From Moraxella sp. VT-16-12 (GTDB taxonomy: Bacteria; Pseudomonadota; Gammaproteobacteria; Pseudomonadales; Moraxellaceae), in contig NZ_NKHK02000006.1 of the NCBI RefSeq assembly GCF_002224245.2, positions 1-64,000 of the forward strand: a DNA stretch of 64,000 nt, in the 5' to 3' direction. Each line of letters starts with the position of its first letter. Position 1 is the stretch's first letter. The translations under genes and the position numbers were made by a program. Below are positions 54,581 to 63,899 of the stretch, piece after piece. Below the pieces are notes generated by a model. It ran no database searches. It worked only from the letters and a program-made list of their open reading frames with translations, and had not been told where the DNA came from.

Positions 54581-55659
54581 ATAATTCAGCCAATAAACAT
54601 TGTTGTGGGTCAAATTGTCATTCTGATGATAATTTGCAACAATCAAACAATGACCTACCGCAAATTGACATTAAAAAAATGCCTGATTTGACCGCCACGC
54701 ATAAACAAACCCATATGGCGGATAAATTGCCGTTTCGTTTGGAGTTTTTAATGCCAAAGTATTGGGGGATTTGGCTGGCGTTTATGATATTTTTACCACT
54801 GATTTATCTGCCACTACGTATTCAGTTTATGATTGGGCGACATATTGGCAGACTGGCTTTTTTATTGGTCAAAAGGCGTGTTAAAGACACATTGGTAAAT
54901 TTGAATTTGGCATTTAAAGACAAATCTGATGATGAAAAATTAAAAATTGCCAAGCAGGTTTTTGTCAATCAGGGCATTGGCATTTTTGAGACCTTAAACG
55001 CATGGTTTCGCCCCAACGTATTTAAACGTACGTTTAGCATTTCAGGATTGCAACACCTGATTAATGCTCAAAAAGAAAATAAAGCGGTGATACTGCTGGG
55101 TGGGCATTTTACCACCTTGGATTTGGGCGGTCGGCTGTGTACACAGTTTTTTGGGGCGGATTGTATGTATCGCCCCCAAAATAATCCTTTGCTTGATTGG
55201 TTTGTGTATAATAGTCGCAGACGTATTTTTGATGAGCAAATCAGCAGTCGTGATATGAAAAAACTCATCAGTCGGATTAAGGCGGGCAGGGTGATTTGGT
55301 ATAGTCCCGACCAAGATTTTGGGTTGGAGCATGGTGTGATGGCGACATTTTTTGGTGTGCCGTCTGCTACCATCACCGCTCATCGGCGTTTTGTGAGCTT
55401 TGATAAAAAAAATCCGCCTGTCTTTATTGTGATGGACATGATACGCCAAACTCCTGATTATATTCCAAAAGGCAAACGTCCGCATTATCACATCACGCTG
55501 TCATCTGTGCTTGATGGCTTTCCAAGCAATGATGAACAGGCAGACGCACAGCGTATCAATGACCTGTTTGAAGTTAATATCAAAAAAAATATTGCCCAAT
55601 GGATGTGGTTTCATCGGCGATTTAAAACACAGGCAAGTGGCAAGAATTTTTATGAATAA
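54577..55659 (+). CDS. lpxL: Lipid A lauroyl acyltransferase, LpxL/HtrB type
   Basis: Adds a secondary acyl chain to lipid A on the inner membrane. The HX4D catalytic motif is in GGHFTTLDLGG, and the later MYRPQNNPLLD, SPDQDFGLEHGVMATFFGVP and WMWFHRRFK are family landmarks. A membrane span lies at about residues 62-82. The frame starts with TTG 54577 that overlaps the slam stop; ATG codons at 54679 and 54715 are alternatives but lack ribosome sites. The TTG start would add an unusual N-terminal section with KHCCGSNCH. 360 residues in that case. Probably translated by coupling from slam. Confidence 0.88.
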   Translation: MNNSANKHCCGSNCHSDDNLQQSNNDLPQIDIKKMPDLTATHKQTHMADKLPFRLEFLMPKYWGIWLAFMIFLPLIYLPLRIQFMIGRHIGRLAFLLVKRRVKDTLVNLNLAFKDKSDDEKLKIAKQVFVNQGIGIFETLNAWFRPNVFKRTFSISGLQHLINAQKENKAVILLGGHFTTLDLGGRLCTQFFGADCMYRPQNNPLLDWFVYNSRRRIFDEQISSRDMKKLISRIKAGRVIWYSPDQDFGLEHGVMATFFGVPSATITAHRRFVSFDKKNPPVFIVMDMIRQTPDYIPKGKRPHYHITLSSVLDGFPSNDEQADAQRINDLFEVNIKKNIAQWMWFHRRFKTQASGKNFYE

Positions 55660-55772
55660 GTTTTACGGTTTATCGTCTGGTGGTGTGTGATGGGAATTTA
55701 AAGAAAAAGCCATTGATTTACTTTTTTCTTTAATTCTTTTACAATAACCTGATACCAATAAAGAGCATTGTC

Positions 55773-56585
55773 ATGTCTGACCAAAACGCCATCTCTATTA
55801 CAGTTCTATCCAAAACTCCCATCACACCAACCTTATTTAGTTTTACGACCACACGCCCTGATGGTTTTCGCTTTGAAGCGGGGCAGTTTGTGCGACTAGG
55901 TGTTGCCCCTAATGAGTTACAGGTCAATCAAACTGCCCCAAAAAACGCCATTAGCCCCAAGATTTTTCGGGCGTATTCGGTGGTGTCATCGCCTTATGAT
56001 GAGCATTTGGAGTTTTTTTCGGTGGTTGTGCCAGATGGGGCGTTTACCAGTCAGCTACAACATTTACAAGTGGGTGATACTTTGTATCTAAACCCAGAGC
56101 CGTTTGGTTTTTTGACCTTGGCACGCTATCAAGAGCCAGCTCCGCAGGATTTATGGCTATTTGCCACTGGCACAGGACTTGCACCATTTATTAGTATGCT
56201 TGGCGATATGATGACATGGCAAAATTATCGTGATATTGTGTTGGCATATAGCTCTCGCACTCTTGCTGAGCTGGCTTATGTGGATAAAATCGCTGATTTG
56301 CAAAGCCAGTTTGGTCAGTTCATAGACACGCCAGCACGTTTGCAGTTTGTGCCGATTGTTACGCGTGAAAAAGCTGATGGCTGTTTAAACGAACGCATTC
56401 CTACTTTGATTGAAAGTGGCAAACTTGAAACTCATGTGGGGCTAAGTTTAAACCCTGCCACATCACATATCATGCTTTGTGGCAATCCCCAAATGGTAGA
56501 AGACACCAAAGAAACTCTAAAATCCAAAGGTTTGACCATGAACCGCCGTGGCGTGGGTAATATTGCCGTAGAGAATTATTGGTAA
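55773..56585 (+). CDS. fpr: Ferredoxin--NADP reductase
   Basis: A flavoprotein that passes electrons between NADPH and ferredoxin or flavodoxin. The FAD motif is RAYSVVSSP, the NADP part begins with ATGTGLAPFISML, and the C-terminus VENYW ends with the aromatic residue that stacks on the flavin in this family. 270 residues. The N-terminal stretch ITVLSKTPITPTLFSFTTTRP matches the bacterial Fpr group. pncA follows after 11 bases, so both likely share a transcript. Confidence 0.92.
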   Translation: MSDQNAISITVLSKTPITPTLFSFTTTRPDGFRFEAGQFVRLGVAPNELQVNQTAPKNAISPKIFRAYSVVSSPYDEHLEFFSVVVPDGAFTSQLQHLQVGDTLYLNPEPFGFLTLARYQEPAPQDLWLFATGTGLAPFISMLGDMMTWQNYRDIVLAYSSRTLAELAYVDKIADLQSQFGQFIDTPARLQFVPIVTREKADGCLNERIPTLIESGKLETHVGLSLNPATSHIMLCGNPQMVEDTKETLKSKGLTMNRRGVGNIAVENYW

Positions 56586-56596
56586 AGGAGAAAGTG

Positions 56597-57223
56597 ATGT
56601 TAAATCAAGCTCATACAGCGTTATTGGTTGTGGACATTCAAAATGGCTTTGTGGATGGTAATCTGGCGGTGTCAGGCTCTGCCAAGATTATCCCTGTGGT
56701 TAATCAGCTCATTGCACAGTTTGATAACGTCATTTTAACCCAAGATTATCACCCTGCTGACCACGTTTCTTTTTATCAAAACCATACAGGCAAACAGCCC
56801 TTTGATACCATTGAGCTTGATTATGGCATGCAGGTGTTGTGGAATCGCCATTGTGTGCAAGGCACCGTGGATGCGTTGTTTCATTCGGACTTGCAGGCGA
56901 GTAAGGCTCAGCTGATTATCCGTAAAGGTTATCATCGCGATATTGACAGCTATTCAGCATTTATGGAAGCTGACAGACGCACCATGACGGGACTGGCAGG
57001 ATACCTAAATGAGCGGGGCATCAGCCATGTGTATGTTGTGGGCATCGCCACTGATTTTTGTGTGGCATGGACAGCGATAGATGCGGTGAATTTAGGCTTT
57101 GACTGCACAGTGATTACAGACGCCACCGCCCCAATAGATGTCAATGGCTCGTTAGATAAGGCGATGAGTGATATGACAAAAGCGGGTGTCAAATTGATGA
57201 CATATAAAGAGATTTTGGTATAA
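56597..57223 (+). CDS. pncA: Nicotinamidase/pyrazinamidase
   Basis: PncA hydrolyses nicotinamide to nicotinic acid for NAD salvage. The catalytic triad is Asp in LLVVDIQNGF, Lys in IIRKGYH and Cys in GIATDFCVAWT; the metal site is DYHPADHVSF. 208 residues from ATG 56597, which has AAGGAG upstream; the frame is open six codons earlier into the fpr end. A complete and apparently active enzyme. Confidence 0.94.
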   Translation: MLNQAHTALLVVDIQNGFVDGNLAVSGSAKIIPVVNQLIAQFDNVILTQDYHPADHVSFYQNHTGKQPFDTIELDYGMQVLWNRHCVQGTVDALFHSDLQASKAQLIIRKGYHRDIDSYSAFMEADRRTMTGLAGYLNERGISHVYVVGIATDFCVAWTAIDAVNLGFDCTVITDATAPIDVNGSLDKAMSDMTKAGVKLMTYKEILV

Positions 57224-57261
57224 TCGATTTTGTTGTGTATTGGACTTTAAAGGAATGAATT

Positions 57262-57531
57262 ATGCGTAAATTTACCATCTTGGCTATCGCACTTGTTATG
57301 GCTGGTTGTGCTTCTACTTCTGGGGTGCAGACACCACAAACCCGTACTGATAAGCTAACTGCTCAGCAAAATTTAGAAAAAGTATATTACCAAAATATTT
57401 ACCAAGACAATATGACGGTTAATGATAATCAGGTGGTGTTAATTGGTCGTAATAAACAGATGATTAGCAAACAAGCTGATTATACTGAAAATGAGCTTGT
57501 CATTATCAAACGTAGCAAGACCGCCAACTAG
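57262..57531 (+). CDS. Small lipoprotein of unknown function
   Basis: 89 residues with a clear lipobox (VMAGC), then a Thr/Gln-rich linker and a short domain (YYQNIYQDNMTVNDNQVVLIG). No family recognised. AAAGGAA stands before the ATG. A different frame opens in its last codons and continues for about 170 codons (see next feature). Confidence 0.75.
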   Translation: MRKFTILAIALVMAGCASTSGVQTPQTRTDKLTAQQNLEKVYYQNIYQDNMTVNDNQVVLIGRNKQMISKQADYTENELVIIKRSKTAN

Positions 57532-57701
57532 CCACGGCTCAGACATTACTGACGGTTGCCAGTGTTTTTGCATTAACACCAATAACGCCCAACTCGTTTC
57601 AAAAAGACCAATTAAGAGGAGAGGTTTTAGAGCCTAAATTTGACAACAAAACCCTAGATTATGCTCGCTCGCTTTTACAAAATTGGATAAATACACAAGC
57701 A

Positions 57702-58031
57702 ATGCATTTTGCTCCAAATGATAAACCCATCACTAAGGTGGTGATAGAGCCAAAGCGTTTTTATTTGGTTTATGAAAATTTGGTGGGTAAAGAAGCATAT
57801 CGTCTGACCAACTCTTTGGATATTGTGCTTTATAATACCGAACTGACATCAGAGGCTTATCGTTTTGAATGCGAAAAAAACTCTCATGTGGAAACCTTAG
57901 CACAGTGGCAGGCAAATCATTATGCCAAAGTAAATCAAATCCTAAATGCTCAAATTGATTCATGTATGGCGGATTTGACGCGACATAAAGACAAAGTGTA
58001 TGCATATCTTGCTAAAAACTTGCAGTCTTGA
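57702..58031 (+). CDS. Unknown protein, 5' end unclear (open frame from 57516)
   Basis: The first ATG is at 57702 but has no ribosome site, while the same frame is open back to 57516 without any ATG, GTG or TTG. The upstream part reads like a protein: a hydrophobic signal-like stretch LLTVASVFALTPITPNSF followed by EPKFDNKTLDYARSLLQNW. So either the gene lost its start codon, or its start lies in another frame within the lipoprotein end and a frameshift separates them. The 57702 form (109 residues) has two cysteines (FECEK, DSCMAD). No family recognised. Confidence 0.45.
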   Translation: MHFAPNDKPITKVVIEPKRFYLVYENLVGKEAYRLTNSLDIVLYNTELTSEAYRFECEKNSHVETLAQWQANHYAKVNQILNAQIDSCMADLTRHKDKVYAYLAKNLQS

Positions 58032-58136
58032 TGGATTGTCATAAGTCATCATTGATGTCTTTTTGTTGTGTATTTTATTAAAAATTTATTTAAATCAATA
58101 GCTTAAAAAATTTTTTAAAATTTTATTAAAAAATGC

Positions 58137-58164
58137 TTGCCAATCTTTAAAAAATCATTATAAT
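58137..58164 (+). promoter_or_regulatory. Promoter of tRNA-Leu
   Basis: TTGCCA at 58137-58142 and a perfect TATAAT at 58159-58164 with a 16-base spacer, 34 bases before the tRNA 5' end. Confidence 0.75.
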
Positions 58165-58198
58165 ACGCACCATCAAGACGAGATGTCTTAATAAATCT

Positions 58199-58283
58199 GG
58201 GGTTGTGGCGAAATTGGTAGACGCACTGGATTTAGGTTCCAGCGGGGCGACCCGTGAGAGTTCGAGTCTCTCCAACCCCACCA
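58199..58283 (+). tRNA. tRNA-Leu (anticodon UAG)
   Basis: 85 bases with CCA encoded. GGGGTTG pairs with CAACCCC in the acceptor stem; the anticodon stem CTGGA/TCCAG encloses TTTAGGT, anticodon UAG, reading CUA and related codons. The long variable arm (GCGGGGCGACCCGT region) identifies it as class II tRNA-Leu. Confidence 0.96.
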
Positions 58284-58291
58284 TATTAAAG

Positions 58292-58315
58292 ACCTGCTAT
58301 TATGGCAGGTTTTTT
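58292..58315 (+). terminator. Terminator of tRNA-Leu
   Basis: ACCTGC pairs with GCAGGT and is followed by TTTTTT, nine bases after the tRNA end. Confidence 0.8.
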
Positions 58316-58353
58316 GTTATTTGCCGTTTGCCCAGCCATCATTGAGACAGCTA

Positions 58354-59838
58354 ATGACCGTACACACTTTCAACCCCAAAGCCACAACCGAGCCATACCA
58401 CCACAAAGCCAACCATAACCAAAACCGAGACATTGTTCAAAGCGAACAATTTGTCCCTACGGATTTATCCACCAAAGCCCCAAAAGTGGGTTTTGTGTCG
58501 CTTGGTTGCCCCAAGGCTTTGGTGGATAGTGAGCGTATCATCACCGAGCTGACTCGTGAAGGTTATCAAGTCGCCAAAGATTATGATGGGGCAGATTTAG
58601 TGGTGGTCAATACCTGTGGTTTTATTGAGTCGGCGGTGCAAGAGAGTCTCGATGCCATTGGCGAAGCGATTAGCAAAAACGGCAAAGTGATTGTAACAGG
58701 TTGTCTGGGCAAAGACGCTGATAAAATTCGTACCATGCACCCTGCGGTACTGGCAGTAACAGGGGCTCATGCTTATGATGAAGTCGTCAAAGCGGTAACA
58801 CACCATGTGCCAAAACCTACCAAATCCAAAGCCTACGACCCAAAAATTGACCTTATCAATGACGCTGGTATTAAGCTGACCCCAAGTCATTATGCTTACC
58901 TAAAAATCTCCGAAGGCTGTAATCATCGCTGCACCTTTTGTATCATTCCGTCTCTACGTGGCGATTTGGTGTCTCGCACCATTGATAGCGTGATGAATGA
59001 AGCGGTAGCACTTCAAAAAGCAGGCGTAAAAGAGCTGCTCATTATCAGTCAAGATACGTCCGCTTATGGACTGGATTTAAAATACAAAATGGCATTTTGG
59101 CAAGGTCAGCCACTAAAAACCAAATTTTTTGATATGTGCCAAGCTCTTGCAAAACTAGGTGTTTGGGTGCGACTGCATTATGTTTATCCTTATCCGCATG
59201 TGGATGCTGTGGTACAAATCATGGCAGAGAGCATGGCGATTAGTGGCGGCAAAGGTGGGCTGTTGCCGTATCTTGACATTCCTTTTCAGCACGCCAGCCC
59301 TGATGTATTAAAGGCGATGAAACGCCCCGCCCATAGTGAAAATACGCTTGAACGTATCGCTAAATGGCGAGAAATTTGCCCTGACATTGCCATTCGTTCT
59401 ACCTTTGTGGTGGGCTTTCCGGGGGAGACAGACGAAGACTTTGAGTATTTGCTGGATTGGCTTAAAAAAGCTCGCCTTGACCGTGTGGGCTGTTTTATGT
59501 ATTCGGAAGTAGAAGGAGCGGCTGCCAACGAGCTGCCAAATCCTGTGCCAGAGTCTGTCAAGCAAGCACGTTATGAGCGATTTATGGCGGTTGCCCAGTC
59601 CATCAGCGAAGAAAAACTCCAAGAAAAAGTTGGCAAAACCTTAGTGGTGTTGGTTGATGAGATTGACGAAGAAGAAAACATCGCCATCTGTCGCAGTTAT
59701 GCTGATGCCCCAGAGATTGATGGTCATGTGTATGTGGATAATATTGACCAGACGGTAAAAGCAGGGCAATTTTTGACGGTGGTCATTGATGAAGCCAGTG
59801 AGTATGACTTGTTTGCCAGCTTTTGTAACGCCAAATGA
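58354..59838 (+). CDS. rimO: Ribosomal protein S12 methylthiotransferase RimO
   Basis: RimO adds a methylthio group to Asp88/89 of ribosomal protein S12 using radical SAM chemistry. The N-terminal cluster domain shows [15 protein letters not shown] and [11 protein letters not shown], the radical SAM cysteines are in [17 protein letters not shown], and the C-terminal part has the TRAM domain ([14 protein letters not shown]). From ATG 58354 it has 494 residues, about 35 longer at the N-terminus than usual (His/Asn-rich). TTG 58321 is open too but has no ribosome site. Confidence 0.93.
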   Translation: MTVHTFNPKATTEPYHHKANHNQNRDIVQSEQFVPTDLSTKAPKVGFVSLGCPKALVDSERIITELTREGYQVAKDYDGADLVVVNTCGFIESAVQESLDAIGEAISKNGKVIVTGCLGKDADKIRTMHPAVLAVTGAHAYDEVVKAVTHHVPKPTKSKAYDPKIDLINDAGIKLTPSHYAYLKISEGCNHRCTFCIIPSLRGDLVSRTIDSVMNEAVALQKAGVKELLIISQDTSAYGLDLKYKMAFWQGQPLKTKFFDMCQALAKLGVWVRLHYVYPYPHVDAVVQIMAESMAISGGKGGLLPYLDIPFQHASPDVLKAMKRPAHSENTLERIAKWREICPDIAIRSTFVVGFPGETDEDFEYLLDWLKKARLDRVGCFMYSEVEGAAANELPNPVPESVKQARYERFMAVAQSISEEKLQEKVGKTLVVLVDEIDEEENIAICRSYADAPEIDGHVYVDNIDQTVKAGQFLTVVIDEASEYDLFASFCNAK

Positions 59839-59949
59839 CAGCGTGTTATTTTAAGTAGCTTTTTATGCCCTTTATGATATTTGGCTTGTGATTGCAGGAT
59901 TAATTCAGTAGAATGACAGTCAAATAAAACAGTAATAACGGGTGAATTT

Positions 59950-60267
59950 ATGGCAAAATCTTTTGCGGTGCGACTGGTTTTGGTGATGGTATTGTCCTTG
60001 ATGTCTGTTGTTTCGGTATCTGTTCATGCCAGCCAAGGTAAATTACCACCACAGTTTAGTGCAGATAAAGACTATCATACGAATGTCGCTAAGGCTCGTG
60101 AAATGCTCCAAGCTCGTAGTAATTACCAAGTTACCAACATCAAAGCCAGTGTTCAAGAAGGTAAAAAATACCTTGAAGTAAAAGCCTACAAGGGAGCATC
60201 AGAATATGAGATTAAGTTGGACTATCCAAATTTAAAGATAGTCAAAGAAAACAAAATCGGCAAATAA
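59950..60267 (+). CDS. Small secreted protein, PepSY-like
   Basis: 105 residues. A signal peptide ends near VHA/SQG. The mature part (about 78 residues) has the helix-strand pattern of PepSY: KAREMLQARSNYQVTNIKASVQ then KYLEVKAYKGASEYEIKLDY. PepSY domains often inhibit or guide peptidases; the partner is unknown. A terminator follows. Confidence 0.7.
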   Translation: MAKSFAVRLVLVMVLSLMSVVSVSVHASQGKLPPQFSADKDYHTNVAKAREMLQARSNYQVTNIKASVQEGKKYLEVKAYKGASEYEIKLDYPNLKIVKENKIGK

Positions 60268-60279
60268 ACCAATCATTAC

Positions 60280-60308
60280 AAAACCATTCATTCAGATGAG
60301 TGGTTTTT
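60280..60308. terminator. Terminator between the PepSY-like gene and tetR
   Basis: AAACCATTCAT and ATGAGTGGTTT pair with one mismatch around TCAG, followed by T residues; serves the convergent genes on both sides. Confidence 0.75.
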
Positions 60309-60325
60309 GTATATCTGCTTGAAAA

Positions 60326-60874
60326 TCAGTTTGTGGGTTTGATGTCTTCAATCAGCCCCAATAGATAATTTCTAATTTCTGCCAATTTATCATCACTGGT
60401 TTGATTTAGCCAAGTGCCATCTGCGGCATGGCGAATTGCCATCAGGCGACTGTCGCTGTCAGTATCAGCATGAACAGCCAGTTTGGTGTTAAGCCAATTT
60501 GTCCATAAATCACGAAGTTTATTATCTGCATTCATGGCTTGAATGAGTCCCGCCCAATCACCAGATAAACCAATTTGTGTGTCATCAAAAAGTACATGAA
60601 CATAAGCTTTGGTAAAAGTGCCAAATTCATCGGTGATGTGAGTCATGATGGCGGTGTTAATTTGGGCGATAAATAACTCAAAAACGCTCATTATTAGGTC
60701 ATCTTTGTTTTTAAAATGATGGCATAATCCACCTTTGCTTGTGCCCGCCATATCAGCAACTTTTTGTAAAGATAAATTGGCAATGCCATCTTTGAGTATC
60801 AGCTCTTTGGTGCAGATGATGATGCGGTGGCGTAATGCTTGGGGGTTGTTTTTGCGTTTGGGTGATGTCATCAT
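60326..60874 (-). CDS. TetR-family regulator
   Basis: 182 residues. The N-terminal helix-turn-helix is clear: LQKVADMAGTSKGGLCHHFKNKDDLI. The C-terminal domain, which would bind a ligand, is not assignable. The remnant of an SMR efflux gene ends only 18 bases upstream on the same strand, so the regulator once controlled or accompanied that efflux gene. Start ATG 60874; a second in-frame ATG at 60871 follows at once. Confidence 0.88.
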   Translation of the reverse strand: MMTSPKRKNNPQALRHRIIICTKELILKDGIANLSLQKVADMAGTSKGGLCHHFKNKDDLIMSVFELFIAQINTAIMTHITDEFGTFTKAYVHVLFDDTQIGLSGDWAGLIQAMNADNKLRDLWTNWLNTKLAVHADTDSDSRLMAIRHAADGTWLNQTSDDKLAEIRNYLLGLIEDIKPTN

Positions 60875-60892
60875 GTGCTTTGCTTTTCCTAA

Positions 60893-61046
60893 TTAATGAG
60901 TGGTAACATTTGAAAAAACATTCATAATCACCACGCCAATGATGATAAAAATAATCCCAATGATGGCAGGAGTATCTGGGGGATTTTTTAAAATAAAAAC
61001 GCCAATAAGAGCTGTGAGAACAATGCCCACCCCTGAACAGAGTAAT
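60893..61046 (-). pseudogene. C-terminal remnant of a small multidrug resistance (SMR) efflux gene
   Basis: On the minus strand the bases between queC and tetR translate to the last about 50 residues of an SMR transporter: CSGVGIVLTALIGVFIL, then DTPAIIGIIFIIGVVIMNVF and a terminal TTH before TAA at 60893. SMR proteins have about 110 residues in four helices; helices 1 to 2 and most of helix 3's start are missing, cut at the queC stop codon. No start codon is available. The short region was too small to list as a normal frame. It shows that an efflux gene was removed down to its tail, leaving the regulator. Confidence 0.75.
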
Positions 61047-61754
61047 TCACGCTTTGTAACGAGTGGGGTCTAAAACGCCTGCATCTATAAACCCTTGACG
61101 GCGTAACACGCAGCTATCACACACGCCACATGCTCGCCCATCTGTGTCGGCTTGGTAGCAAGATACGGTTTGAGCATAATCTACGCCCAGTGATAAACCC
61201 AACTGTAAAGTTTGGGCTTTGGACAGGTGCTGTAATGGGGCAATGATGGATAGGCGGTTACCTGCTCGCCCAGCAACGGTTGCCAAATTTGCCATCAGCT
61301 CAAAGGCCTGAATAAAATCTGCTCGGCAATCAGGATAGCCTGAAAAATCTACCGAACTGACCCCAATGATGATATGATTTGCCCCTGTAACTTCGGCGAC
61401 CGCCAACGCATAGGATAAAAATATCGTGTTTCTGGCAGGAACATAGGTGATGGGCACACTATCTATGTGGTCGCTATGATTGGGTACGTCTATGGTGGTG
61501 TCGGTCAGGGCAGAGCCACCAAGCTGAGCGATGTCTATGTCTATGATGCGGTGTGATATGCCCAATTTTTTTGCGATTTTTTGGGCAAAAATCAGCTCAC
61601 TGCAATGACGTTGCCCATAACGAAAACTGATGGCAGTTACGTCCTTAAAATGTGCTTTTGCCCAGTATAAACAAGTGGTGCTATCAAGCCCACCAGAAAA
61701 TAACACGACAGCACGGTCGTTTGGATGGCTTGGGGTGAGTGTGATGTCATTCAT
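61047..61754 (-). CDS. queC: 7-cyano-7-deazaguanine synthase
   Basis: QueC converts 7-carboxy-7-deazaguanine to preQ0 in queuosine synthesis. The PP-loop [11 protein letters not shown] lies near the N-terminus, and the zinc site [20 protein letters not shown] near the C-terminus has all four cysteines. 235 residues from ATG 61754 (MNDITLT); the frame is open a little further upstream. The gene ends in normal fashion (DPTRYKA) immediately before the SMR remnant. QueD and QueE are not in the window. Confidence 0.95.
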   Translation of the reverse strand: MNDITLTPSHPNDRAVVLFSGGLDSTTCLYWAKAHFKDVTAISFRYGQRHCSELIFAQKIAKKLGISHRIIDIDIAQLGGSALTDTTIDVPNHSDHIDSVPITYVPARNTIFLSYALAVAEVTGANHIIIGVSSVDFSGYPDCRADFIQAFELMANLATVAGRAGNRLSIIAPLQHLSKAQTLQLGLSLGVDYAQTVSCYQADTDGRACGVCDSCVLRRQGFIDAGVLDPTRYKA

Positions 61755-61873
61755 GATTAAAATTATGTATTTTACCATGAAATATCAGTTTGGCAAAGGT
61801 TGGTCAATGTTTAAAAATATGCTTAAATTTTAAAACGATTGTGTTACAATAACGCAAAAAATAGGACATGGAC

Positions 61874-62503
61874 ATGGACACAGAGCTTATTAAAATCATC
61901 CTTGCCTTTGTGGTGCTAATCAATCCGTTTAGTACATTAAGTTTGTTTTTAAACATCACAAGTGGCTATCAGCCCAAAGACCGCCAAAAAGTCGCCCAAA
62001 TTGCCTGTTTGACGGTGTTTATTACCATTGCCTTTTTTACCTTGCTTGGCGAGAATCTTTTAAAGGTGCTGGGAATTTCAGTGGGGTCGTTTCAGGTGGC
62101 AGGTGGGATTTTGGTGTTTTTGATTGCCATTAATATGATGAATGGTGGCGGTAACCCTGTCAAACCCAATGCTGATGAAGTGGAAGTCAGCTCATCTTTG
62201 GCGGCATCTGCTGTGGTGCCAATTGCCATACCAATGATGATAGGACCTGGGGGGATTTCTACGGTCATCATTTATAGCAGTCAGGTCAAAGGTGTATTTG
62301 CCATAGCCATGATTTTATCGGCAGGTTTGTGTATCAGTCTGTTTTGTTATGTGTCGCTGATGATGGCAGGGCGGATTAGTCGCTTTTTGGGGGAGACTGG
62401 ACTTAATATCCTAAGTCGTATCATGGGCATGTTGCTTGCGGCGGTGGCGATTGAGATTTTGGTAAATGGACTGCGTGGGCTATTTCCCCAATTAATGATT
62501 TAG
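61874..62503 (+). CDS. MarC-family inner-membrane protein
   Basis: 209 residues with about six hydrophobic spans and family features VLINPFSTLSLFL, GGILVFLIAINMM and PIAIPMMIGPGGIST. MarC proteins were once linked to multidrug resistance but that role is not supported; transport of small metabolites is suspected. ATG 61874 is preferred over 61868 because AGGA ends too close to the earlier codon. A terminator follows, and accC is convergent. Confidence 0.88.
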   Translation: MDTELIKIILAFVVLINPFSTLSLFLNITSGYQPKDRQKVAQIACLTVFITIAFFTLLGENLLKVLGISVGSFQVAGGILVFLIAINMMNGGGNPVKPNADEVEVSSSLAASAVVPIAIPMMIGPGGISTVIIYSSQVKGVFAIAMILSAGLCISLFCYVSLMMAGRISRFLGETGLNILSRIMGMLLAAVAIEILVNGLRGLFPQLMI

Positions 62504-62516
62504 TTGATTGGCATTT

Positions 62517-62540
62517 AAAAACCCAGCGAACTGGGTTTTT
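62517..62540. terminator. Convergent terminator between marC-like gene and accC
   Basis: AAAACCCAG pairs with CTGGGTTTT around a CGAA loop, a very stable tetraloop, followed by T residues. Confidence 0.85.
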
Positions 62541-62542
62541 AT

Positions 62543-63889
62543 TTAGTGCTTAGTATTTAACAGATGAGTTTCAAGATAATGAATGTTTTGAGCATCTTCG
62601 CTAAAATTTTCATCTACCAAAATCACATCACGATGTAGTGGCACGTTGGTTTTAATGCCTTCAATCACCAGCTCATCTAAGGCGTGGAGCATTTTTGCGA
62701 TGGATTGCTGGCGAGTTTGGGCATGACAGATGAGTTTGCCAATCATTGAATCGTAGTAGCTTGGAATGTTATATCCTTGATACAGATGACTGTCAAAACG
62801 CACGCCTGAGCCACTTGGGGCAAATAAATTATTGATTTGACCGGGGCAGGGCATAAATGTTTTGGGGTCTTCGGCATTGATACGGCATTCTATGGCATGA
62901 CCACGAATGGTAATCTCATCTTGATGGTAGGACAGCCCATAGCCTGCGGCGATTTTAAGTTGTTCTACAATGATGTCAATGCCTGTAATCATCTCAGTAA
63001 CTGGGTGTTCTACTTGGACACGAGTGTTCATCTCAATAAAGAAAAATTCTTCATTTTCATACAAAAACTCAAATGTCCCTGCACCACGATAGCCGATTTG
63101 CTCGCAAGCACGCACACAAGCATCTAAAATGGGCTGTTTAATGTCATCAGGAATGCCGGGGGCAGGAGCTTCTTCTAGTACTTTTTGATGACGGCGTTGC
63201 AGTGAGCAGTCTCGGTCAAATAAGTGCAAAGCATTACCATCACCGTCCCCCAAAACTTGCACTTCTACATGGCGGGGATTTTTTAAAAACCTTTCCATAT
63301 AAACCGTATCATCACCAAAAGCACTTTGAGCTTCGGTTTTTGCAGCTTGGACTTGATTAATCAGCTCTTCAAAACGCTCTACCACACGCATACCACGTCC
63401 GCCACCACCAGCTGCCGCCTTGACGATGAGGGGGAAGCCAATTTTGCGAGCTTCTTCTTCGGCATTATGCAGAGTAATCGCCCCAACAGAGCCGGGGACG
63501 GTGGGTACGCCAGCTTCTTTCATGGCGTTGATGGCAGAGACTTTATTGCCCATCAAGCGGATATGGTCAGGGTGCGGACCAACAAAAGTCAATCCTGCTC
63601 CTTCAACTTTTTCGGCAAATTCAGCATTTTCGGACAAAAATCCATAGCCAGGGTGAATGGCGTCTGCCCCTGTTACTTCGGCGGCGGTCAGTAGGGCTGA
63701 GATGTTAAGATAGCTTTGGTTGGATGGGGGGTTGCCGATACATACCGCTTCATCACAAAACCTAAGGTGCATCAAATCCTTGTCGGCTGTGGAATATACG
63801 CCCACCGTCTGTATGCCAAGTTGTTTACACGCACGCACGATACGCAAGGCAATCTCACCACGGTTGGCAATCAGAAGTTTTTTAATCAT
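62543..63889 (-). CDS. accC: Biotin carboxylase subunit of acetyl-CoA carboxylase
   Basis: AccC carboxylates biotin on AccB with ATP and bicarbonate, the first half of malonyl-CoA synthesis for fatty acids. 448 residues. [20 protein letters not shown] opens the biotin-carboxylase domain; the ATP-grasp glycine loop is [12 protein letters not shown], and [20 protein letters not shown] carries the metal and bicarbonate residues. It follows accB by ten bases in the usual accBC order. Confidence 0.97.
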   Translation of the reverse strand: MIKKLLIANRGEIALRIVRACKQLGIQTVGVYSTADKDLMHLRFCDEAVCIGNPPSNQSYLNISALLTAAEVTGADAIHPGYGFLSENAEFAEKVEGAGLTFVGPHPDHIRLMGNKVSAINAMKEAGVPTVPGSVGAITLHNAEEEARKIGFPLIVKAAAGGGGRGMRVVERFEELINQVQAAKTEAQSAFGDDTVYMERFLKNPRHVEVQVLGDGDGNALHLFDRDCSLQRRHQKVLEEAPAPGIPDDIKQPILDACVRACEQIGYRGAGTFEFLYENEEFFFIEMNTRVQVEHPVTEMITGIDIIVEQLKIAAGYGLSYHQDEITIRGHAIECRINAEDPKTFMPCPGQINNLFAPSGSGVRFDSHLYQGYNIPSYYDSMIGKLICHAQTRQQSIAKMLHALDELVIEGIKTNVPLHRDVILVDENFSEDAQNIHYLETHLLNTKH

Positions 63890-63899
63890 GGGTCAAGCC

